A stretch of 64,000 nt of DNA, taken from positions 3,906,001-3,970,000 of the forward strand of contig NZ_JAUSRB010000002.1 of assembly GCF_030811595.1 (NCBI RefSeq). Direction: 5' to 3'. Shown here in pieces: positions 58,516-64,000 of this stretch (position 1 is its first letter; each line of letters starts with the position of its first letter). The DNA comes from Streptosporangium brasiliense. Lineage in GTDB: Bacteria; Actinomycetota; Actinomycetes; Streptosporangiales; Streptosporangiaceae. Below the pieces are notes generated by a model that saw nothing but the letters and a program-made list of their open reading frames with translations, ran no database searches and was not told where the DNA came from. Made by a program: the position numbers and the translations under genes.

Positions 58516-58572
58516 CACCGTCGCCGGCTGACCCGTCGACGGGCCCGAAAGATCCTGAAATTTTGGAGAAGC

Positions 58573-58614
58573 GAAAAGGCCAGGTCGCCGCATATGGGCT
58601 GACCTGACCTTTTC
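58573..58614 (-). terminator. Hairpin after tRNA-Gly
   Basis: gaaaaggccaggtc (58573-58586) and gacctgaccttttc (58601-58614) pair on the minus strand with one G-U, a few bases beyond the tRNA 3' end. Confidence 0.75.
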
Positions 58615-58618
58615 TCGT

Positions 58619-58692
58619 TGGAGCGGACGACGGGAATCGAACCCGCGTAGCCAGTTTGGAAGACTGGGGCTCTACCATTGAGCTACGTCCGC
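58619..58692 (-). tRNA. tRNA-Gly (anticodon TCC), CCA encoded
   Basis: The 74-nt cloverleaf reads on the minus strand from gcggacgtagctcaatgg to cgtccgc-t-CCA. Acceptor gcggacg pairs with cgtccgc; the D-arm agctcaatggtagagc and T-arm gcgggttcgattcccgt are standard. The anticodon arm is ccagt-cttccaa-actgg, giving TCC. The CCA is genome-encoded. Confidence 0.97.
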
Positions 58693-58711
58693 GCGAGCCG
58701 GTGTCAGTCTG

Positions 58712-58720
58712 GTCTAGACT
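58712..58720. promoter_or_regulatory. Shared divergent tRNA promoter element
   Basis: gtctagac (58713-58720) is palindromic, so it gives a TAGAC-type -10 on both strands, about 20 bases before tRNA-Gly and 62 before tRNA-Pro. No clear -35 at 17 bp on either side. Confidence 0.3.
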
Positions 58721-58781
58721 TCATCCGGTCGTCAGGGCGTAATCGTACCGGAGTTCCGGAGCGAGCGCGTACCCGGCGGGA

Positions 58782-58855
58782 CGGGGTGTGGCGCAGCTTG
58801 GTAGCGCACCTGCTTTGGGAGCAGGGGGCCGCAGGTTCAAATCCTGTCACCCCGA
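58782..58855 (+). tRNA. tRNA-Pro (anticodon TGG)
   Basis: The 74-nt cloverleaf starts cggggtgtggcgcagcttgg; acceptor cggggtg pairs with caccccg, followed by discriminator A. The anticodon arm is cctgc-tttggga-gcagg, giving TGG. The T-arm is caggttcaaatcctg. No CCA is encoded. It lies upstream of trigger factor, as in other actinobacteria. Confidence 0.97.
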
Positions 58856-58871
58856 CACGTAGTGGCAGACA

Positions 58872-58902
58872 GAGGCCGTTTCCGATCTCCGGAAACGGCC
58901 TC
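58872..58902 (+). terminator. Hairpin after tRNA-Pro
   Basis: gaggccgtttcc (58872-58883) and ggaaacggcctc (58891-58902), perfect 12-bp stem with 7-base loop, 16 bases after the tRNA. Confidence 0.85.
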
Positions 58903-59145
58903 ATCTGTCTTCCGGGGGGACCGGCCGGAGGGGCTCGCCCCCCGCGTACGGCATGCCAAGGTCAAGAAGTCGAACAAAAGAGCGAATGTTGTGTCGCTCG
59001 ATGAATTTCCCGTGGTCGAGCCGGGCAGAAAGTCGTCGATACCTTCGACCGGTCCCCGCAGGGGACACGGCACGGCCGTCACGACCGGCGACGGCCCCCC
59101 GCCGGCACGGGGAGCCGTCCGGCCCTCTCCACGGAGGAAGCGTCC

Positions 59146-59361
59146 ATGACCATACCCAGCGGGCCGTCCGACTCCGGCGGCTCCCAGCGCTCGTCGTTGA
59201 TCTCCCTGAGGGTCGCGGTGATACTCGCCACCGGTCTGGTGGCCGGCATCGGCGCGGCCACCCTGCTGGTCCTGGGAGAGGTCCCGCTCCCGCTGGCCGC
59301 CCTGAGCGGCTGCGGCGCGGCCGGTGGGGTCACCATGGCCCTGCACAAACTCGTGGAGTAG
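59146..59361 (+). CDS. Small two-TM membrane protein
   Basis: A 71-residue protein with a polar N-terminus (about 18 residues), TM1 SLRVAVILATGLVAGIGAAT and TM2 PLPLAALSGCGAAGGVTMAL, ending in HKLVE. GGAGGAAG seven bases upstream supports ATG 59146. No family recognised. The 290 bases before it (58856-59145) hold the tRNA-Pro terminator and no other gene. Confidence 0.6.
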   Translation: MTIPSGPSDSGGSQRSSLISLRVAVILATGLVAGIGAATLLVLGEVPLPLAALSGCGAAGGVTMALHKLVE

Positions 59362-59410
59362 GCCGGGCGACGGCCCGGCGGGATGTACGGCGGGCGGGCC
59401 GGGCGGCTGT

Positions 59411-59570
59411 CGCGGGACGTGCCGCGAGGGTCAACGGCGCCGTGCGGGATGTGCCGCGAGGATTCAGGTCTGCCGTGCGGGATGTGCCGCGAGGATTCAG
59501 GTCTGCCGTGCGGATGCGCCGTGAGGGGCAGAGGGTGCCGTGCGGGAAGTGTCCGAGGGTCAGACGGTGC
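59411..59570. repeat. Tandem array of five ~33-bp units
   Basis: Two exact copies of a 33-bp unit beginning cgtgcgggatgtgccgcgag (59441-59473 and 59474-59506), flanked by three degenerate copies (59411-59440, 59507-59538, 59539-59570). The last unit runs into the 3' end of the minus-strand HATPase gene (ends 59560). It is intergenic between the small membrane protein and that gene. Confidence 0.85.
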
Positions 59571-60069
59571 CGCTGAAGAGGGCCCAGACGGCCTTGCCCC
59601 CACGGTTGAGGTGGTCCCAGCCCCAGCACTGGCTGTAGGTCTCCACGATGTAGAGGCCCCTGCCGTTCTCGGAGATGAAGTCGGGCTCCTTGGGGGTGGG
59701 GACCTCGTTGCTGGGGTCGGCCACGGCCAGGAGCACGTGGGGCGACAGGTGCAGCAGCATCAGGGTGATCGGGGTGGTCTCGGGCTGACTGGCCGGACAC
59801 AGTGCGTAACGGACCGCATTCGTGACCAGTTCCGAAACCACTAGCGCTGCGTCATCGCTCAGTTCCGACAATCCCCAGTCGCTCAACGTGGACCGGGTCA
59901 CATCCCGGGCGGTCTTCACCGAGTCGGCCTGCCGGGGGAGCGGGCAGGCCGTGGCGCCGGAGTGGTTGGCCGCGAGCAGTTCGTCGAAGCCGACGTCGCG
60001 AGTCGCCTGCAGGTAGTCGGCAGCCGATTTTGGCTCCTCCACCATCCTGCCGGTACCTCCCGCTGTCAT
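59560..60069 (-). CDS. HATPase-domain ATP-binding protein (anti-sigma/RsbW-like)
   Basis: A 169-residue HATPase_c protein (VVSELVTNAVRYALCPASQP = N box; LAVADPS; FISENGRGLYIVETYSQCWG = G box). No kinase or receiver domain, so it resembles the single-domain anti-sigma-factor kinases common next to XRE/DUF5753 regulators in actinomycetes. I chose ATG 60069 (GGAG 10 bases upstream); ATG 60045 or a longer 60123 start are possible. Divergent from the DUF5753 regulator across a TGCA-rich region. Confidence 0.85.
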   Translation of the reverse strand: MTAGGTGRMVEEPKSAADYLQATRDVGFDELLAANHSGATACPLPRQADSVKTARDVTRSTLSDWGLSELSDDAALVVSELVTNAVRYALCPASQPETTPITLMLLHLSPHVLLAVADPSNEVPTPKEPDFISENGRGLYIVETYSQCWGWDHLNRGGKAVWALFSGTV

Positions 60070-60170
60070 CGTGAGTCTCCGTGCCAGTTGTGAGTTTTCA
60101 GAGCCTGTGCACCATAAGCCCAATATGCACTAGGCCATCATGGGTCACCGGAACGTCCGCTGCAAGACCC

Positions 60171-60200
60171 AAATGCACGTGCAGTTGCAATGTGCAGCCG
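60171..60200. promoter_or_regulatory. TGCA-palindrome cluster in the divergent region
   Basis: tgcacgtgca (60174-60183) is a perfect 10-bp palindrome, followed by gttgcaa and tgtgca within 20 bases; tatgcac and tgcaag lie just before. Clustered between the HATPase and DUF5753 genes, it is a candidate regulator-binding site. Confidence 0.4.
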
Positions 60201-60312
60201 CATGGGCGGTTATGACATCACGTTGGCGAATCGGACACGGGGATGGGACCTTGTCATCGCGGCCGGAAGTGGTGACACTGTGTGCGCTGGCCCAAGTGAA
60301 GAGGGAGGCGAA

Positions 60313-61179
60313 GTGACGCAGGTTCAACAGGGATCAGGTCCCACAGCTCTGCGTATCCTTTTGGGCTCCCAACTGCGCCGGCTGCGCGAGGCCAAGGGGC
60401 TGTCGCGAGAAGAGGCGGGCCATCTCATCCGGGGCTCCGAATCCAAGATCAGCAGAATGGAGCTCGGCCGGGTCGGCCTGCGCGAACGCGACGTCGCCGA
60501 CCTGCTCACCTTCTACGGGGTGGAGGACGAGGCGGCCCGCTCGGCGGTGATGGACCTCCTGCTGAGGGCGAACGAGCCCGGCTGGTGGCACCGCTTCAAC
60601 GACCTGCTGCCCTCGTGGTTCCAGACCTACGTCGGCCTGGAGGAGGCGGCGTCCCGGATCCGCACCTATGAGGTGCAGTTCGTGCCGGGCCTGCTCCAGA
60701 CGGAGGAATACGCCAGGGCGGTCATCACCGCGGGGAGCGCCGGGATCGCCCCCGAGGAGATCACGCGCCGCGTCGACCTACGGATGGAACGCCAGCAGGT
60801 GCTCAACCGGCCCGACGGGCCGTTCTTCTGGGCGGTCATCGACGAGGCCGCGCTGCGGCGCCCCATCGGCGGCGCGGAGGTGATGAGGGCGCAGCTGGAA
60901 CACCTGCTCGACCTCATGCGCCGGCCCAACATCACGATTCAGGTGATGCCGTTCAGCTTCGGCGGCCACAGCGCCGAGGGCGGGGCCTTCAGCGTGCTGC
61001 GCTTCCAGGATCACGAGCTCCCCGACGTGGTATACGTCGAGCAGCTCGCCAGCGCCCTCTACCTCGACAAACGAGAGGAAGTCGACCGCTACAGCGAGGT
61101 CATGGAACGGCTGTGCGCGGTGAGCACCACCCCGGGCGAGACCACCGACATCCTGCGGCGCATCGTCAAGGAGAACTGA
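60313..61179 (+). CDS. XRE regulator with DUF5753 domain
   Basis: A 288-residue regulator. HTH: QLRRLREAKGLSREEAGHLI then RGSESKISRMELGRVGLRER. C-terminal DUF5753 (residues about 95-285): YEVQFVPGLLQTEEYARAVI; NITIQVMPFSFGGHSAEGGA. I chose GTG 60313 with gagggagg upstream. In Streptomyces this class (WhiJ/Scr1-type) usually sits next to a DUF397 partner; none is seen here. The divergent HATPase gene suggests they regulate each other or a shared sigma circuit. Confidence 0.9.
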   Translation: MTQVQQGSGPTALRILLGSQLRRLREAKGLSREEAGHLIRGSESKISRMELGRVGLRERDVADLLTFYGVEDEAARSAVMDLLLRANEPGWWHRFNDLLPSWFQTYVGLEEAASRIRTYEVQFVPGLLQTEEYARAVITAGSAGIAPEEITRRVDLRMERQQVLNRPDGPFFWAVIDEAALRRPIGGAEVMRAQLEHLLDLMRRPNITIQVMPFSFGGHSAEGGAFSVLRFQDHELPDVVYVEQLASALYLDKREEVDRYSEVMERLCAVSTTPGETTDILRRIVKEN

Positions 61180-61385
61180 ACGAGCGGCGGTCGCCCCGAG
61201 GTGTAGGTCTGCCCTAGACTGGCCAGCGGCGCTGGACACCCGCCACAGTGGAGCATGCCCTAATCTCGCATCTCGACGGCTGTGCCCGGTGCCGCTCATG
61301 TGGGCGCGGCGCGCGAGCTTGCCGCGGTAGCCGTACGACTTGACGCGCCCGCGATCACTCGAAGCTTGATCAAGGAGACCACCCC

Positions 61386-62777
61386 GTGAAGACCGCTGTG
61401 GAGGAGCTCAGCCCGACTCGGGTCAAGCTCACTGTCGAGGTGCCGTTCGAGGAGCTCGGCGAGAGCCTGCAGGCGGCGTACAAGAAGGTCGCGCAGCAGG
61501 TGCGCGTCCCCGGCTTCCGCCCCGGCAAGGTTCCGGCCCGGATCATCGAGCAGCGCTTCGGCCGCGCGGTGGTGCTGGAGGAGACCCTCAACGACGCCGT
61601 ACCGAAGCTGTACGGCCAGGCCGTCGACGCGAGCGACCTCTTCCCGGTCAGCCCGCCGGAGATCGAGGTCACCAAGATCGATGACGGCGAGCAGGTCGAG
61701 TTCACCGCCGAGGTGGACATCCGCCCGAACTTCGACGTCCCCGACTACCAGGGCATCGAGGTCACCGTCCCGGTCGCCGAGGTGTCCGACGAGGACGTCG
61801 AGGCCCAGCTCGACGGCCTGCGCCAGCGCTTCGCCACGCTGACCGGCGTCGAGCGCGCCGCGGCCAACGGCGACTACGTCGTCATGGACCTCGCCGCCGC
61901 GATCGACGGTGTGAACATCGAGGAGCAGCAGGCCAACGACGTCTCCTACGAGGTCGGCGCCGGCTCGGTGCTGCAGGGCCTCGACGACGCGCTGGTCGGC
62001 ATGTCCGCCGGTGACACCAAGGAGTTCACCACCAACCTGGTCGGCGGCGAGAACGCCGGCGAGGAGGCCGTGGTCACCATCACCATCAAGAGCGTCAAGG
62101 AGAAGGTCCTCCCCGAGCTCGACGATGAGTTCGCCCAGCTCGCCAGCGAGTTCGACACCCTCGACGAGCTCAAGGACAGCGTCCGCGAGCAGGCCCGCCG
62201 CAACAAGCTGATCGAGCAGGTCGTCAAGGCCCGGGAGAACGCCCTGGAGGCGCTCCTCGCCAAGATCGACATCCCGCTGCCGGACAGCGCGTTCGAGCGC
62301 GAGGTCGACAGCCGCAAGCACAACCTCGAGCACCAGATCGCCGAGAGTGGCCTGAGCAAGGAGGCGTTCTTCCGCCTCTACCAGACCACCGAGGAGGAGC
62401 GCTTCGCCGAGTTCGACGAGAGCGCGGCCAAGGCGCTCAAGACCGGCTTCGTCCTCGACAAGATCGTCAAGTCCGAGGAGCTCGGCGTCAGCGAGCAGGA
62501 GCTGACCAACTTCGTGGTGCAGCGCGCCATGCAGATGAACGTCGCCCCGAACACCCTCGCCCAGCACCTCGCCGACAGCGACCAGCTCACGCTGGCCATG
62601 GTCGAGATCGTCCGCGACAAGGCCAAGAGCCTCATCGGCGACGCGGCCAAGGTGACCGACGAGGCCGGCAACGAGGTGGACCTCAAGGCCATCTACACCG
62701 AGATCAACGGTGAGCAGCCCGCGGAGGAGGCGGCTGACGAGCCCGCCGAGGCCGAGGCCGAGGCTGAGGCCAAGTAG
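61386..62777 (+). CDS. tig: Trigger factor
   Basis: A 463-residue ribosome-bound chaperone. N-terminal ribosome-binding signature GFRPGKVPARIIEQRFG, PPIase domain from about residue 150 (GDYVVMDLAAAIDGVNIEEQ), C-terminal chaperone arms, and an acidic Ala/Glu tail (EPAEAEAEAEAK). GTG start with aaggaga upstream (61373-61379). TAGACT at 61215-61220 looks like its -10. It guides folding of nascent chains and has prolyl isomerase activity. A strong hairpin ends it; clpP follows. Confidence 0.97.
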   Translation: MKTAVEELSPTRVKLTVEVPFEELGESLQAAYKKVAQQVRVPGFRPGKVPARIIEQRFGRAVVLEETLNDAVPKLYGQAVDASDLFPVSPPEIEVTKIDDGEQVEFTAEVDIRPNFDVPDYQGIEVTVPVAEVSDEDVEAQLDGLRQRFATLTGVERAAANGDYVVMDLAAAIDGVNIEEQQANDVSYEVGAGSVLQGLDDALVGMSAGDTKEFTTNLVGGENAGEEAVVTITIKSVKEKVLPELDDEFAQLASEFDTLDELKDSVREQARRNKLIEQVVKARENALEALLAKIDIPLPDSAFEREVDSRKHNLEHQIAESGLSKEAFFRLYQTTEEERFAEFDESAAKALKTGFVLDKIVKSEELGVSEQELTNFVVQRAMQMNVAPNTLAQHLADSDQLTLAMVEIVRDKAKSLIGDAAKVTDEAGNEVDLKAIYTEINGEQPAEEAADEPAEAEAEAEAK

Positions 62778-62796
62778 GCCCCGCCACGACGCACCC

Positions 62797-62833
62797 GACG
62801 CCCCCCGCCGTGCCCGGCACGGCGGGGGGCGTC
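62797..62833 (+). terminator. Perfect 18-bp hairpin after tig
   Basis: gacgccccccgccgtgcc (62797-62814) pairs with ggcacggcggggggcgtc (62816-62833), 20 bases after the stop. The outer 14 bp match the pepN terminator exactly. Confidence 0.88.
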
Positions 62834-63331
62834 CGGCGTCTCCGGCCCCCGCCGCACCTCGGGGACCGGTCAGGGGCGAGCGATTCCCTGGACGGTCCTG
62901 AGGGCTCCTCCGCTCCCGGCCCGGCGAGCCGCGGTCCGGACCGGGCGAGCGCCGCCGTCCGGGCCGGGTGTGCCGCGGTCCCGGCCGGAGCGAGGGCCCC
63001 GGCCGCCGCCGCGGAGGGAGCGGGAGCCGGCCGGACGCCTCCGGCCCGGTCCTCCCCGAGGCCGCGTGCCCCCCGGCCACACCCCTACAGGGCCGTACGG
63101 CACCCCCTGGACCGGTCTTCACGGGGCCGCGGCACGGGGGCCGGACCGGTGTCGACACGCTGGGGGTCACGGGCGGAAACTGGATCCGAGGGGCCGCGGG
63201 AAAGAGTCCGATACGGGGTGATGAGCATGCGCCGTCAGCGAACAGCACGTGGAGGGGGCATGTCCGGTAGGCGGCGCGCGTTAAGGTCACAAGCAAAGCC
63301 AATCGATTACGACGCATCGGAAGGTGACGCT
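62834..63331. other. Upstream region of clpP
   Basis: About 500 bases of extremely GC-rich DNA up to the clpP start. Open frames lack ribosome sites. The region around 63188-63331 is AT-richer and probably holds the clpP promoter. gcgaac at 63238-63243 is only half of a ClgR-type site; I do not call an operator. Confidence 0.45.
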
Positions 63332-63976
63332 GTGACCAGCCCGCCGACCTTCTACCAGCCGACCGGCTCCGGGCCCGAGTCGATGAGCCAGTCGAACGGC
63401 TCGTTCAGGCTCGAAGACCAGCTCTACCAGCGGCTGCTGCGTGAGCGCATCATCGTGCTGGGCACTCAGGTCAACGACGAGATCGCCAACCGAATCTGCG
63501 CCGAGCTGCTCCTGCTCGCCGCGGACGATCCCGACCGGGACATCTGGCTCTACATCAACTCGCCAGGCGGATCAGTGACCGCTGGCATGGCGATTTACGA
63601 CATGATGGAATACGTGCCGAACAACGTGTGCACGGTCGCGATGGGCCTGGCCGCTTCCATGGGCCAGTTCCTCCTCTGCGCTGGCGCACAGGGCAAGCGT
63701 TACGCCCTGCCGCACGCCCGCATCATGATGCACCAGCCGTCCGGAGGCATCGGCGGCACCGCCGCCGACATCGCCATCCAGGCGGAGCAGATGCTCTACG
63801 TCAAAAAGACCCTTGCCGAGCGCATCGCCTTCCACACCGGTCAGAGTTTGGACCAGATCGAGGCCGACTCCGACCGCGACCGCTGGTTCACGGCCGAGGA
63901 GGCCAAGGACTACGGTTTCATCGACCAGGTCGTGCGCAGCGCTCGACAGGTGCCCTCCTCGGGCGCCGTCTCCTGA
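63332..63976 (+). CDS. clpP1: ATP-dependent Clp protease proteolytic subunit ClpP1
   Basis: A 214-residue ClpP. Catalytic S109 (MGLAASMGQFLL), H134 (IMMHQPSGG) and D183 (DSDRDRWF) are all present. GTG 63332 with GGAAGG upstream; a longer open frame from 62810 is not supported. It forms the protease chamber with ClpP2 and works with ClpX or ClpC. Immediately after its stop is a second gene start (63988), the usual clpP1-clpP2 pair of actinobacteria. Confidence 0.95.
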   Translation: MTSPPTFYQPTGSGPESMSQSNGSFRLEDQLYQRLLRERIIVLGTQVNDEIANRICAELLLLAADDPDRDIWLYINSPGGSVTAGMAIYDMMEYVPNNVCTVAMGLAASMGQFLLCAGAQGKRYALPHARIMMHQPSGGIGGTAADIAIQAEQMLYVKKTLAERIAFHTGQSLDQIEADSDRDRWFTAEEAKDYGFIDQVVRSARQVPSSGAVS

Positions 63977-63987
63977 AAGGGCACAAG

Positions 63988-64000
63988 GTGAGTGAGTTGA
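63988..64000 (+). CDS. Possible start of clpP2, cut by the window edge
   Basis: GTG AGT GAG TTG starts 12 bases after the clpP1 stop with aaagg upstream (63977-63981 region). Only four codons lie in the window, so the identity rests on the conserved clpP1-clpP2 order. Confidence 0.35.

Noticed and set aside
63232..63243. ClgR-type operator before clpP1 (cgc...gcgaac)
   Set aside because: One half-site matches; the other is off by one base in spacing, so the palindrome is not supported.
1..64000. CRISPR arrays, insertion sequences, prophage or plasmid genes
   Set aside because: No spaced repeats with spacers, transposase, integrase or phage structural genes were seen; the tandem repeats found are short and unspaced.

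Overview
The window is chromosomal DNA from a high-GC actinomycete. A Streptosporangiales-type organism (Streptosporangium, Nonomuraea or a relative) is the best guess. The reasons are very high third-position GC, many GTG starts, many ATGA/GTGA stop-start overlaps, mycothiol-linked protein families (Rv2466c-type DsbA-like protein, DUF664/DinB, TIGR03086), SpoIIE-type phosphatases with an HATPase anti-sigma-like protein, and DUF5753 and MmyB-type XRE regulators. There is no ribosomal RNA, CRISPR array, prophage or insertion sequence. The species assignment is inference.

Left part (0-19 kb): an XRE/TPR regulator coupled to a GNAT; a 24-residue peptide gene coupled by GTGA overlap to an NTPase-like/TPR protein; an MmyB-type regulator; a tiny secreted peptide; a NUDIX hydrolase; a phosphate transport pair (DUF47 plus PiT) with a PHO-box-like repeat; purU; a prolyl oligopeptidase; an HNH protein; a GNAT plus an FmdB zinc ribbon; a beta-lactamase-fold serine hydrolase; a WYL protein; ilvD; and a NERD-domain protein.

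Middle part (19-37 kb): an amidase; three overlapping small genes ending in a PycTM-like (DUF5706-like) membrane protein; then pepN, the Rv2466c-like protein, an aldehyde dehydrogenase, def and rpiB. The set pepN / Rv2466c-like / rpiB, with tig and clpP at the right end, is the same set as the Mycobacterium tuberculosis Rv2460c-Rv2467 block (from memory), here opened up by about 31 kb of other genes. An Eis-type acetyltransferase, a SpoIIE phosphatase, an atypical response regulator, an M50 site-2 protease, MarR, DinB and GNAT genes follow.

Accessory part (37-61 kb): two large secreted proteins of unknown function. One is 1063 aa with a hydrophobic hairpin next to long helices, resembling helical pore-formers. 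The other is 861 aa, built of beta-sandwich/FnIII-like repeats. Next is a secreted coiled-coil cell-wall protein under a clear ydaO-yuaA (c-di-AMP) riboswitch. After these come deoR-galT, an HD phosphohydrolase, a PepSY lipoprotein, a 25-codon gene for ribosomal protein bL37, an AI-2E-type permease, a TetR/flavin-disulfide reductase operon with three evenly spaced operators and a collapsed monooxygenase remnant, a GAF-SpoIIE-HATPase protein coupled to a phytoene-desaturase-like oxidoreductase, a TrpB2-like enzyme, and an LRR protein.

Right end (58.6-64 kb): tRNA-Gly(TCC) and tRNA-Pro(TGG), divergent HATPase and DUF5753 regulator genes, then trigger factor (tig), clpP1 and the first codons of a probable second clpP. 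These are core protein-quality-control genes. Strong GC-rich hairpins end pepN, tig, purU, rpiB and the Rv2466c-like gene.
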